Below are positions 31,115 to 44,380 of a stretch of 64,000 bases of DNA, piece by piece; positions within the stretch are counted from its first letter, which is position 1, and each line of letters opens with the position of its first letter. The position numbers and the translations under genes were made by a program. The notes under the pieces are model-generated. The model searched no databases and was not told the origin of the DNA. It saw only the letters and a program-made list of their open reading frames with translations. Location: NCBI RefSeq assembly GCF_000006405.1, contig NW_003207677.1, forward strand, positions 375,102 to 439,101, written 5' to 3'. This stretch comes from Perkinsus marinus ATCC 50983 (Eukaryota; Perkinsozoa; Perkinsida; Perkinsidae).

Positions 31115-33647
31115 ATGGACGATTCCGATGAGATCCCCTCAGTGGAGGCAGTTGAAGGTGCTGAAGAAGTACGGCCGGCTAAGAAGGCGAGGACCAACTG
31201 GAAGGAGTTGGCGGCGACAGCTAAGCCTAATCCTAATGAAGGCGGTGGGCTCTTCGAGGTAGGCATGGGAATCTTTCTTAGCGGAGCGATGCACTTTTTT
31301 ATTCGCAGTTCACTGGTCTAATGCCCCATCTGTCGGCAACAGCATGCGCTGCGACTACCGAGTATGTCGTTGGGATGGGCTCTCGTTATTGTCACGGGTG
31401 TGGCAGCTTATTGGCGAGGCATAAGATTGGGGTTAGGGGAAGTATGAGACCGGTAGGAGATCCCCGGTTCGATCCCTGGTGAGCGCACCGATGTGGTAAT
31501 TATTAATTTCTCAGCGGCCTGGGAATGTCGAGCAATTCTTATCGATTTTCTGTCGACTGAGGAACGCTCGGGTGACGGTGATGGCCTTGGCGCTGGGGGA
31601 GCTGGTGAAGGGAAAAGACGCGCACAAGGTTCTGGAGGAAGTCAAACGGCAACTGTCCGAGGTGTCCCGGCAAGTTGAAGATTTGCCTGACAGTATGATG
31701 TGTTCATGCGTGCAATCTAATTCTGGTTTGATTCAGCGAATTCTAAGCCGCGGCTCATGAGTGCCCTAAAGGAAGCCTTGGGGCCTCTGGAAGAGATACC
31801 GGCTAAGAGAGAGCGGCCCGAAGGGGCAGAGGAGGAGGTGGAGGAGGAACAGCATGTTGACATGGTGTGTGTGAAGAAGTCTATTGAGGTCGCTATGAAT
31901 CTCGATGGAGCGTACTTCTGGATGTACTATATGTGCACTATGGTAAGGGTGTTTGGTATCGGGAGGAGATGATAAGAAGTTGTTGTGTGTTAGTCGTTTG
32001 AGCACGGCCATAGGGTTCCCTCTGGGGGGTCGTCCTTGGCCTTGCCGCCGCCGTTGGAGTATTACTCTGTGTGGTGTCTTCTGGCCGAGGAAGATGTTGA
32101 CAGGCAGGAGAAGGTGGGCTCGGTATTGAGTGGATGGGATGAGAAAAAACGAAGGCACTTGGGGGAGGCGGAGCGAAGCATTATTGATGAAGCTACCCGT
32201 AAGTGGTAATCATAGTTGTGAATGTGAATATTCACTTTGGGAATGTCGAAAATATATTCGTTTTGGAGGGGGGCCGCCAGTGTTGGAGGAATAGATGCTC
32301 GCCTTCCTCAGCTGAGCTCAGGAGTTTTCTCGCTGATTATGGAGCTAGAAGTATAGAAAAACCGATGGGAATTCCTCCAAAATTTCCTCAGAATTTTCAT
32401 ATTGTCATCAACACATGTAGTTGACCCTGTGCATACTTTTTCATTTTCTCCCGATGTACGAGTTGAATTCTCAAACTGGTCGTATATTTGACTTTTGTTG
32501 TTGTTGGCGCTTAGTAAGTGTCGATGTTGTAGGTATCCTCGATGGCCCCTCTTTCGACACTACTGCCTGTAAGAACCCACTCTACTCTATACAGTGTATC
32601 CGCTGGGTAGAGTCTCAGCGTGTATCGCATGCCCTACTAGAGGGAGGCAAAGTGGATACGTGGGATGCCCTGGTGAGAGGTCCATGAGGTGCTTGCTTGG
32701 ACTGGCGGTGTAGGTACCATGTGGGATGGGCACAAGGGCGGAGGAGACGCAGACGTTGAAGCAGGGGGATCCGCTGATGCCTAGCAAGGTAATGGAATGG
32801 GGTATTCATGGCTATGCCCATCATCAGCTCAGATTCTCTCGGACTGGGTCGATTCGACGAGAGACTATATGTGCCATATGTAATAAAGCCAGCTTCGCTC
32901 CGCTAGCGAATGAAAAAATAGATACGCCTATGCAACACCTACGGAGTCTGCTCTAGAGCTCCTGTCGAGCTTTGTTCCAGGTGGGGTCGTTGAGGTCGGC
33001 AGTGGTACCGGGTATTGGGCCAAGCTGTTGAGGGATCGAAATGTGAGGCGTCTTGTTGCGGTTGAGATGGTATGATCCTTTTCGTAAGGTGAAAGTATTG
33101 GCCTTGGATAAGAACCCACCGGATCACCAAGCCAATGCTTACCATGGCCGATGCAGACCACACACTGAAGTGAAGAAGGGTGTAAGTCGCCCGCTCTGTC
33201 GTGGTTGATATTTGGGGTTGTTTTGCCAGAACGCCGCGGATCTGCAGTCGTTGTCAGCAGAGGAGTACCCTAAGCTCATGCTGTGCTACCCGCCACCTCA
33301 GGAGCATATGGCGGCTGAGGCGGTAAGAGGCGGTGACGGACTGGACTGTTGGTGGTGATACTGGACTGTCAGATTGGTAACTTCAAGGGAGACTATGTGT
33401 ATCATATTGGGGAGTGGTTTGGTGACACGGGGACGCTAGCGATGCAGAAGGCCCTTGGTCAAGGGTTTAGGATGATCAGAAGGGAACCGCTACCGAACTG
33501 GCCCAGTGGGACTATTGGTTATTATTCCCATTGGAGTGGTAGGGTACGTTATCAGGCACCAGCTATGAGATGACTATATGGAAAAGAAGGTCGAATAAGG
33601 ATGACGATAAAGGGGAGAACGCCTTACCGGCTGTTGCATGTGGGTGA
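31115..33647 (+). CDS. class I SAM-dependent methyltransferase, multi-domain
   Basis: Twelve exons (31,115-31,258; 31,309-31,452; 31,515-31,692; 31,737-31,942; 31,994-32,198; 32,533-32,672; 32,714-32,847; 32,922-33,042; 33,089-33,181; 33,230-33,322; 33,373-33,517; 33,556-33,647) keep frame for 564 aa. The C-terminal third is a Rossmann methyltransferase: YATPTESALELL, motif I VVEVGSGTGYWAKLL, VKVLALDKNP (motif II acid), KLMLCYPPPQ (motif IV-like), then DYVYHIGEWFGDTGT and LPNWPSGTIG leading to a TIWKRR ending. This matches an uncharacterised family of eukaryotic methyltransferase-like proteins. The N-terminal 340 residues hold an acidic start, RYCHGCGSLLARHK (a Cys/His pair, perhaps zinc-binding), and charged helices, with no known domain. 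Substrate unknown. Introns include a tRNA-like one and the longest copy of family B. Confidence 0.78.
31453..31514 (+). repeat. intron with tRNA-like T-arm (sense)
   Basis: A 62-nt intron containing CCCGGTTCGATCCCTGG, a T-arm with four of five stem pairs, then GAGCGCACC, like an acceptor end. Only the T-arm half is present within the intron. Confidence 0.6.
32199..32532 (+). repeat. intron with family B repeat, copy B1 (sense)
   Basis: Core about 32,278-32,460. It shares an ordered set of blocks with 43,690-43,850 and 44,381-44,575: GTGTTGGAGGAATA, TGAGCTCA, AGAAGTATA, CTCAGAATTTTCATATTGT, CAACACATGTAGTTGACC. Flanking intron sequence differs between copies. No coding capacity. Confidence 0.85.
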
Positions 33648-33819
33648 AATTTTCAGTCAAATTTCGCAACCCGTTTTACGTGAATTGGCGTGAATACTCT
33701 TGTGAGAACAGCCCGATAGTTGCGGTATGTAGGAATATGTTTTTCACTAGTGTTTTTCATATCACGGGTAAACCTGTACTGGTATGGGACGTAGCGGTCT
33801 ACAGGTTCCCATTGTGGCA

Positions 33820-34476
33820 GGAAGGCTCAGGTCAGATGCCGTGTTACTTGTGAGATAGCGTAATGTTGGGGATGGTGTGGTATTGGTGTATGTGGATGCT
33901 GCATTAGGTATTGTAATAAGGAAGAATGTCTCGATGCCCATAGGAGTAGACACCGGACGCTGATGGCTTTCAAAATGGTAAGAATTTTGGTTTTGTACCT
34001 GTAGGGTATTCCCCGGCAATTTCGGCCCTCCACCTTTGTAGTTGAACTCATTACCCTTGTGGTTAATACTTTATCCGTGGTCTTAATAAAATCCCCTATG
34101 AAGGCTAATGTTATACCCGGTCTACTTGAAAGCTTAGGAGGTTAGTTTAACCGAGGACGCGCGTAGAATATCAACTAGATGGGTAAAAAGTGAAAATTAT
34201 CGGTGAAAAAAATGGAAATTCTGTAGATTTTCTCTCGAGAGGGTATTCCCAACTACTACAGGAAGTTGCTATTGAATGTATTTCCATAGGGGCTGTTCCG
34301 GCATGCTCCTTCTCTGTGATAAACGCTCCTGTTTATATCGGAATCGTCAATTGCATTTCCTGGTCTCCTTCGGGAATCGACTTTCGTTTACCTTCTAGGT
34401 GCCGGTACACAAGAAGCTGATGAGTAGTTTGAAGCTGAGCAATAAGCAAGCACTGCGAAAGCTCAGACGGCGATGA
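33820..34476 (+). CDS. possible small C2H2 zinc-finger protein, 3' part
   Basis: Exons near 33,810-33,850, 33,907-33,978 and 34,400-34,476 can be joined to read MPCYLYCNKEECLDAHRSRH, then TLMAFKM, then KLMSSLKLSNKQALRKLRRR and TGA 34,474. The Cys and His spacing suits a single C2H2 finger followed by a basic tail, as in small ribosome-biogenesis zinc fingers. The 5' exons are not resolved, and one junction is ambiguous. Confidence 0.35.
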
Positions 34477-34634
34477 GGGACGTTCTTTTGCCGTTTTACT
34501 ATGGGGTTTCTGATAAGGGATACCCTAACGTCAAAAGTAGATAGAGATGTCTTAGTAGATGTACACTGTTGTTTCCTTGGAGTTGGTAGTCTGGTGTTGA
34601 GGGGGCGAAATTATGGTAAGTGTTAGCAGTCCCT

Positions 34635-36723
34635 ATGGCCACTTCCACCGAATCAGCTAATAAGAAAGCTAAGGTGATGCCCAAACAAATAGAAGAGTTG
34701 GCTATTGATACCATCAGGTGAGATAGGAATTGGTCGAGGAGTGGTATGATTGTCTTTTATTAGGATTACGGCGGCTGATATGGTTCAGAAGGCGAAGTCG
34801 GGCCATCCGGGTGCCCCGATGGGATGTGCCCCCATTGGCCATGCTCTCTACGCTCACGTTATGAAGTACAACGCCAGCAATCCCCACTGGTGGAATAGGG
34901 ATCGATTCGTGTTGTCTAACGGCCACGCCTGTGCTCTGCAGTACGTCCTTATGCACCTTGCTGGTTACAAGGATGTCGGGGTGGAGCACCTCAAGAACTT
35001 CCGTCAGTTGGGCTCGAGGACGGCTGGTCATCCTGAGCGACATTTGTTGGAGGGAGTGGAGGTCAGTACTGGCCCTTTGGGGCAGGGCATCTCGAATGCT
35101 GTTGGCCTTGCTATTGCTGGGGCCCATCTGGCGGCGACTTATAACCGTCCTGATGGGTACGAGGTCTTCAACAACTACACTTTTGCTGTGTGTGGTGATG
35201 GGTGTTTGGAGGAAGGGGTCAGCTCGGAAGCCTGTGCACTTGCTGGTCATCTGGGGCTTGGGCGCCTCATTGTACTCTATGATGATAATAAGATTACTAT
35301 TGATGGTAGGACTGATATTGCCTTTACAGAGGATGTCACTAAAAGGTTCGAGGGCATGCACTGGCAGGTCCTTGAGGTCGCTAAGGGTGATAGCGATGTG
35401 GCTGATATAATAGCCAAGATTGAGGAAGCCAAGAAGTGTACGGATAAGCCTACCATTATCAAGGTCCATACTACGATCGGGTACGGCTCGGCTAAGCAGG
35501 GCACTGCTAAGGTCCATGGGGCCCCTCTGGGTGACGAAGACCTGGCCAATGTTAAGAAGGAGTTTGGCTTCGACCCTGAGAAGTTCTTCGAGATCCCCGC
35601 TGAAGTTAGGGCTTTCTATGGAGCCGTCTTGGCTCGCGGCCAGCAGGCTAATAAGGAGTGGGATGCTCTATTTGCCAAGTACGGTCAGGCATATCCTGCT
35701 GAGCATGCGGAGCTCATAAGGCGTGCTAAGGGTGACCTTCCTCACGATGTGGACAGCTTCTTCCCGAAGTACCAACCTGGGGACAAGGCCAAGGCCACAC
35801 GTGTGACCAGTGGGGAGGTCCTCGCTGCCCTCATGAAGCACCTTCCGGAGATCATTGGGGGCTCGGCGGACCTGACCTCCTCTAACATGACCAACATGGG
35901 TAACTTCCCTAGTATGCAACGTGGGGCTATGCAGAACCGCTATATTGAGTTTGGGGTCCGCGAGCACGGCATGGCCGCTATGCTCAATGGCATTCACGCC
36001 TATGGGGGCTTCCTGCCCTTTGGGGCTACCTTTGTCAACTTTATAGGTTACTGTTGGGGTGGTATGAGGCTCTCGTGCTTGTCGGAACAACAGGTCCTCT
36101 ATGTTATGACTCATGATTCCATTGACCTTGGGGAGGATGGCCCTACCCATCAGCCCATCGAGATCCTGGCCCTGCTGCGTGCTACGCCCAATATGAGTAC
36201 GATCAGACCATGTGATGGTCGCGAGACTGTGGGGGCTTACAAGTCCTATCTTGCTAATAAGAACGGTCCGACTACGCTTATTCTCAGCCGCTCTGGTTTG
36301 CCTACCTTTGATCATTCCTCTGCTGAGGGGGCTATGAAGGGTGCCTATGTGATAGACGATTTCACGGGCAGCAGTGACCAGAAGGTCATCATCATCGCTA
36401 GTGGCACGGAGGTCCTTCAGGCAGTGGAAGCTAAGAAACTTTTGACGGAGGAAGGTGTTGATGCCCGAGTTGTGTCGATGCCGTCATGGAACCTCTTCGA
36501 AAAGCAAGGGGAAGCCTATAAGAAGACTGTCCTTCCACAGGGGGTAAAACGCCTGATGGTTGAGGCCAGCAGCCCTTTGGGGTTCGAAAGGTATGCTGAT
36601 GAGTGGATCGCCATGACTACCTTTGGGGCTTCTGGGCCTGCCAATAAGGTGAAGGCACATTTTGGGTTCACGGCTGAAAATATCTGTATTAGAGCTAAAA
36701 GGCTTCTTGCGGCCTCTACATGA
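34635..36723 (+). CDS. transketolase
   Basis: Thiamine-diphosphate enzyme of the pentose phosphate pathway, moving two-carbon units between sugar phosphates. Exons 34,635-34,717 and 34,764-36,723 (46-nt intron) give 680 aa, the normal length. Visible marks: KSGHPGAPMG, the ThDP motif GDGCLEEGVSSEA...YDDNKITIDG, IGYGSAKQGTAKVHGAPLG, PEIIGGSADLTSSN, the catalytic-Glu region FGVREHGMAAMLNG, and the sugar-phosphate motif HDSIDLGEDGPTHQP. No targeting peptide is obvious; the N-terminus starts MATSTESANKKAK, suggesting the cytosol. Only one intron, near the start, unlike its neighbours. Confidence 0.97.
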
Positions 36724-36916
36724 AGGCGACGGTTATTGGGAAGAAAGTACCTTGTCGAGTACTGCTGAAAATCTCATCTATTACTATCACTACTAGGAGT
36801 TTGATTCATAGGCTAAAAGCATTTAATGTTATTCTCACCGTAGGAGGTCGTATTTGTTCGGAAAGGCTGGGCTGAGGGTCCCTCTGTGCAGTTGCTGTTG
36901 CTGTTGTTGTTTCCTG

Positions 36917-38971
36917 ATGTGTGCTGATAATACTACTACTGCTACTGAATCGGCATATGACTTATTTGTCAATGATTCGGCGACTTGTGATGTTTGTGAG
37001 AAGCTCATTGTCTATCTGAGGGCTGTTTCTGGCAAGGTGAGTTGCAGTCGCCGAGAATTGAACCCGGGTTGTCCTCGGCAATGCATGCCCTTTGTCCATT
37101 ATAACGTTGAACACTGTGTGACTCAGGCTTCCAGTTTTACGGGTAGTACAATTCGTGCTAGCACTAAGCCGGGTAACTCGGTCCTTTCTGCCGCATTTGG
37201 TCAACGACTGCCGGTCTATGCCAGTCAGAAAAGGGAGGAGTCTTTTGAGGGCGCCCTGAAGGTAAGTTGACATGCCTAGTGCGGTGTGATGCCTTTGTGT
37301 TGGGCTCAGGTTTTGAAGGCAATTGCTGAGGACTCTGGTTTTGGAGCCCTTTTAATCCCTGAGGGCAGCGAGGCCCTCAAGTGGGTTGAGTGGTGCCTCA
37401 ACGAGAGCGAGGGGGCATTCAAGCTCACCAAGGAAGGTGTGGAGAAGCTCAATAAGGCTCTCGAGGATCGGGTAGGCCCCGCTGGCTTCAAGGTCGGGGT
37501 AAGTCATTATTTGCTACCGTTCAGGCATTCTTGCTCGGTGGTAGCAATATCACGCTCGCTGACTTTGTAGTAGCTCATGCGGCTGAGCGATGGGCCTCTA
37601 AGGCCTCACAGAAGGAGCTTGCCCAGTACTGCAACATCACTAGGTGATGATGGTATTGGATTCTGGCACGTGTTTTAGTTTTTTGGGGCAGGTGGTATCA
37701 CCATATCAGTAGCTTGCCGGGCAGCCCTTACCCCGACAGTGTTATAGACCTTCATGCTGTGACGCGGGCTTATACTAATCTTCATAAGGCCGACGCTACT
37801 GCTGCTGCTGAGGGCAAGGGGGGCAAGGGCTCACCTAAGAAGGGTAAGCGTCTGTTCATGTGACGCTGGAGTGTATGAAGAGGGCCAGATGTTATCTATA
37901 GGCTTAGTTGACCATTGATAAGATGATAATGAGGAAAATTTAGGAAAATTTTGTTTTACAACGATTATATGTGGAAACTCCTGAGAGGACCAGATGTATA
38001 TGCCTACACTGGTTTCAGGAGAGGCTGATGAGGCTGGGAAGAAGAAGGCGGAGAGGAAGGCGAAGAATAAGGATAAGCAAGCTAAGGCACAGAAGGAGAC
38101 CCGACCTGTAGAGGATGTCAGCCGATTGAATATGATTGTTGGTAAGAAATGCCCTCGGGTGGAATTGAACCGTAGGTCTATCGTTAAGCTGTGCTCTCAG
38201 GTAAGATCAATAAGGTATGGGAACATCCTGATGCTGAGAAGCTGTGGTGTGAGGAGATTGACTGTGGTGAAGCTTCCGGTGAGTGTCGGCCGAACGACTT
38301 ATAGAAACTCACATAAAGCGAATCAAGCAGTGGCCCACATACCATCCATCTCTGAAATTGTCCGCCGGGCGTTTTCAATCCTTGATGAACTTTGAGACTG
38401 TTTCTTGTCATTACTATCAGGTCCCCGTCAGATCGCATCAGGCCTTCGTGATTTCTATAAGGAAGCCTCGGATCTCGAGGGTCGTAAAGTAGTCATCTTG
38501 GCTAACCTCAAGCCCCGACCTCTGCGTGGATTCGTCTCCCATGGTATGGTCATGTGCGCATCTAGCGGTGACCACAGCCAAGTGGAAGTGTTGACCGTCC
38601 CTGAGGATGCTAAGCCTGGTAAGCGTGGTTCTGCTCTATGCGACGATGTGGATTCGTTATGGTCAGGTGAGCGCATCTCGATCCCGGGCTTTGACGGTGA
38701 GCCTGATGATGTCCTGCATCCTAAGCACAACCCTTTCGATGCGGTCAAGGGTAAGCCAATCTTGCTATCTTGTATTTCCGCAACGCGGTTGGTCAGGTGA
38801 CTTGAAGACTGTTAAGAAGGAGGATGGTGTGATCGTGGCCACTTATAAGGTGAGTCTAAATGTTCTTCTGTCGGCTGACCGGCATCGTCGTCTTTTTAGG
38901 GCAATGCGTTTACACTTCCCAACGGTGAGATCATCACCACTCCCAGCCTTGCCGATTGCGAGATTTCCTAA
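36917..38971 (+). CDS. tRIP/Arc1p-like tRNA-binding protein (GST-like + EMAPII domains)
   Basis: Binds tRNA and may scaffold aminoacyl-tRNA synthetases. Ten exons (36,917-37,036; 37,127-37,261; 37,310-37,471; 37,525-37,643; 37,692-37,843; 38,019-38,141; 38,201-38,278; 38,421-38,750; 38,797-38,849; 38,900-38,971) give 447 aa. N-terminal GST-C-like half: EKLNKALEDRAFLLGGSNIT then LADFVVAHAAERW. A Lys-rich linker follows, then the EMAPII/OB tRNA-binding domain: VSRLNMIVGKINKVWEHPD, EKLWCEEIDCGE, SGLRDFY, VVILANLKPRPLRGFVSHGM. No synthetase catalytic domain. This is the layout of Plasmodium tRIP, yeast Arc1p and animal AIMP1. I took ATG 36,917; the codons upstream lack an ATG. Two introns carry tRNA-like segments in antisense. 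The 5' leader has a CTG/TTG-rich run. Confidence 0.88.
37037..37126 (-). repeat. tRNA-Gly(GCC)-like segment filling an intron (antisense)
   Basis: A 90-nt intron of the tRIP-like gene. On the minus strand it reads TTATAATGGACAAAGGGCAT, then GCATTGCCGAGG (anticodon-arm-like, GCC), then CCGGGTTCAATTCTCGG, a fully paired T-arm, then CGACTGCA as an acceptor 3' side. The 5' acceptor side and anticodon stem are degenerate. This is the best preserved of the tRNA-like introns. Confidence 0.7.
38142..38200 (-). repeat. tRNA-like segment filling an intron (antisense)
   Basis: A 59-nt intron of the tRIP-like gene. On the minus strand: GAGAGCACAGCTTAACGATA, then GACCTACGGTTCAATTCC. It aligns with the intron at 23,658-23,724 over the GAGAGC...ACGATAG...GGTTC core. 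Confidence 0.6.
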
Positions 38972-39879
38972 GTGCTCAGTAGCTCATCAAATTTACGAGG
39001 TTCACGATCAGTGTAAATATTACTTAACTTGCTGCCAGCGGTGGAACGCACACCTGCCAACAGTTTCCCTACGATAGCCTCTCTCGTGTGCTTGTGTTGA
39101 GCAGTCTGTTGTAGTGGAGCTATGGAAGGCGTTGGGGGACTAGTAGGGGTATTGGATATTTTTACTACAGCGCACTCCCTTCCTATGGTTGAGGTCAGCC
39201 CTGTAAGTGGTGGTATCGTATTGTGGCAAGGCTAATAGGCGTGACATAGCGGATGTGTGACCGGTGCTTGCGATCTCTTTGTCGTCGAATACCGACTGGA
39301 TTGTCTATTTATCGTGCTCTCCTTGAGGGTGGCAGCTTCTTATACCTTGGTTGAATGTGTTGCGTGTGTATAGTGGGTTGGTGGGCTAGGCCATCGCCGG
39401 TCGATGGGAACTCATCGTAGAGCTTAACAGCATCTTACAATGGTGTTCACGCGATAATGTATCGATCATAAAGGCAACTCATCCATTTTATCGACTACAG
39501 AAATGAGGTTTGATCAAAAAGTCCTTCTGAGCGACTCCATGTTCGTTCGTGAGCTTCCGATCGAACTGCAAACCGTCTATGGGATACGACGACAATGGAA
39601 GCTGACGTATCCATCAATGCGACTCGACGTGTGAGATCCCATACCTTAGAGTGGCCCCCATCAAGAAAGCGATATGTATCTACTCAATCTACTATATGGT
39701 GCGTAAAAGCATCTGAACGCCGCGCTCGCCGACGAATCTTCCGAGAATCTCCCAGTTTCGGTCACTGCGAAACGTTCAACCATAAGACTCGGCTGTGTTC
39801 CTATCCGACAGGTTGTTATGAACTATGTTAACGTACAGAACGCGCTGTGGCTACAGCTTGCAACTTGCGTATTTACAGC
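38972..39879. other. intergenic, no gene seen
   Basis: Between the tRIP-like gene and the secreted Cys-repeat gene. Only short frames; nothing recognised. Confidence 0.5.
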
Positions 39880-40791
39880 ATGTCTGTCCTCCTTATCTCA
39901 GCCCTATGCGGGGTTCTGATCTTCACCCCTACTGGTGGTCAGTCTACCACTAATCCAGCGACTGTCGGCAGTAGCACTACTACTTCTATCTCTTCAACGG
40001 TCGTCACTACTACTGGACAGTCTACCACTGCTCCAGCTACAATCGGCAGTAGCACTGTCACTCCCGCATCCTCAACAACCGTCACTACTGCGGTGACTAC
40101 ACCGGCTACTACTACGGTCAGCGAGGATGTGGTGATGCGTACTTGTGACGTTTATTGCCGAGGCCTCAATGGTCCCGAGTCGTTCTGTAAGAACTGGTTA
40201 GATGATGCTGTGTGCCAGGGTGGTAACCAACCCTGTGGAACTCTTGACGTATGCGGGCCAGCAGTGTCGACTGGTACAACGTTCCATCCACGATGCGATG
40301 AGATGTGTCAGAGTCTGAACGATGTTACTTCCTACTGCAAGTGGTGGATGGACATTCCTGTCTGTCAAGGTGGTGATCAGCCATGTGGTGACGTGTCCAT
40401 CTGCACAGCACAGACTTGGCCGCCTGCAAGCACTCCTCCTTTCATCAACGGTCCTCATCAGTATCATTCCCCGACCTGTGATACGTACTGCCAAGGTCTC
40501 AATGACGAGGGTTCTTATTGCAAGTGGTGGGCGGCCGAGCCTGTGTGTCAGGGAGGTAACCAGGCGTGCACTCCTGACGTTTGTGGTGTCGGAGAGGCTA
40601 CACCTGCAACCACTACGGATACCTTCCATATGGGCCAGAACGCCAATTGCGACGCTTATTGTGAGGATATAAACCCCGAGATGATTTTAGAGAAGTCTCA
40701 CTGCAAGTGGTGGCTCCATATCGCCGTTTGCCACCAGGGTGATCAAGTATGCACTCCTAGTGTGTGTGAGAATTATACTCCGTCTCCATGA
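39880..40791 (+). CDS. secreted protein with four Cys-rich repeats and Ser/Thr-rich stem
   Basis: Single exon, 303 aa. ATG 39,880 gives a good signal peptide (MSVLLISALCGVLIF). Residues about 20-85 are Ser/Thr/Pro-rich (mucin-like, likely O-glycosylated). Then four repeats of about 50 residues with the pattern C-D-x-Y/M-C-x-x-L/I-N...S-x-C-K-W/N-W....V-C-Q-G-G-N/D-Q-x-C.....C, i.e. six Cys each, separated by Thr/Pro linkers. The CKWW block is present in three of four copies (CKNW in the first). I know no named domain with this pattern. Likely a cell-surface or extracellular protein; a role in host contact or wall structure would be speculation. No introns, unlike most neighbours. Confidence 0.8.
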   Translation: MSVLLISALCGVLIFTPTGGQSTTNPATVGSSTTTSISSTVVTTTGQSTTAPATIGSSTVTPASSTTVTTAVTTPATTTVSEDVVMRTCDVYCRGLNGPESFCKNWLDDAVCQGGNQPCGTLDVCGPAVSTGTTFHPRCDEMCQSLNDVTSYCKWWMDIPVCQGGDQPCGDVSICTAQTWPPASTPPFINGPHQYHSPTCDTYCQGLNDEGSYCKWWAAEPVCQGGNQACTPDVCGVGEATPATTTDTFHMGQNANCDAYCEDINPEMILEKSHCKWWLHIAVCHQGDQVCTPSVCENYTPSP

Positions 40792-41752
40792 TGCTATATC
40801 TCATGTATATGATGCTCAACCAATAATGGTTTATGTAGATTATATATCGTGTGCTCGTCCATCCGGGTCTTGTGTTATTGGGTGGTCGGAGCAACGATGG
40901 CGGGTAACAATGTGATGACTTTGCCGTGTCGATAGTGGGAGTATATGAGACCTTCAGGAAGACATCACCCTGGTGAGGAATGAAAGGAGTCGCGTTAATT
41001 AATATACCGTCAAATAATCAAATATAATCACTACCGAAATAACTGGACAGAATACTGAGCAAATTGTTCTATCTGCAGTGGCAGCACCAGCGCGATAAAT
41101 GAACCTTCTTCTTGTTAATGCCATGATTAAGGAGATTTTACTGTTATCACTGTTGTGTCATAATAGGGGGGAGATTTTGAAATCGTGATATGGAGTAATT
41201 CCTTAGCACCACAACCTAAGCCTAATGATAACTCGTCAAGTACGAGTTATCTGGGAATAACCAATTGATCGTCAACCAGTTATCTATATTAGGGAGGACG
41301 GGTAATCGCTTCAAAGGGTACATTTGATAGCCTGTGATCGGCTCTGAATACGTAGCGTCTCGTCTATACGTGGCCCAACTAGCAACACAGCTTGTTTTTT
41401 GCCGGGCATTTCAAGGATAAAGCTTATCAATGTCAAATACAATCCGCGCAAGTGGATCGTGGGCAGTCCCTTGTGCAAAAAAAAATGATTCTCGCTCCGA
41501 GGCGTGCGCGAATTGCATAAGCGGAGCGAAGTGATTCACGAATGCTACTTTAATGAATAGATGTTATAGCTACTGTACATAGTGTGGAGCGGTCCTGGGC
41601 TAGTTGAAGGAAATTAGTAATGTTGGGGTGTCGCGTTGGAAGTGAATCCTTGAAGAGGATGTTTCTCATGAGAGAATTTGGAATTGGTATGGTCAATGAA
41701 GGTCGACTAGAGAGAGCGATTAACTCAGTTCCCATAGAGAGTTCCTTTAACA
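40792..41752. other. intergenic, no gene seen
   Basis: AT-richer than surrounding genes, with an A run near 41,480. No coding exon recognised. Confidence 0.5.
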
Positions 41753-43874
<2,122 letters not shown>

Positions 43875-44059
43875 TAGGAGTATCATAACATTCCTGTTGC
43901 TGCAGTTACTGCCCGCCTTGTATGACTACTGTTTCAACGCCTTGACAGGCTAAGTTCATCACACTCAGTTTGCCTAGCGTTTATCAGTGATCCTAAGTGG
44001 TCAGGGTGGAGGGTCAAGATTAGAATACTAGGGGTAGTTGAATTCCTACTACTATAAAT

Positions 44060-44327
44060 ATGCTGCGTTCGCTGGCTCTGCAATTTCTTCTCCTGTTGGT
44101 ACTTGTAGTAGTCGACGTACAGGCCTGGTCAATACCATGGTTTGGGACTAAGAAGGTATGAGTTGAAGTCTTGGGGGGACATGATGGTGTTGTGTCGGCT
44201 CAGAGAGCTCTGGGGGAGGTAGCGGAGTTGGACGAAGTGTCACTGGATGAGCTCCTAGTGACGGAGACTATCAGTGCTGTCCTCTTCTATGCACCGTGGA
44301 GCCCCTATTCTCAACAGGTGAGTTCAA

Positions 44328-44380
<53 letters not shown>

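Noticed and set aside
34714-36315. Long antisense frames across transketolase (267 and 215 aa)
   Set aside because: Shadows of a highly conserved enzyme gene; no independent similarity.
37037-37126. Functional tRNA-Gly gene on the minus strand
   Set aside because: T-arm and anticodon region are convincing but the 5' acceptor strand and anticodon stem do not pair, so I call it tRNA-like only.
37499-37524. 26-nt intron in the tRIP-like gene
   Set aside because: A 53-nt alternative (37,472-37,524) gives the conserved GST-C sequence LNKALEDRAFLLGG, which fits the family better.
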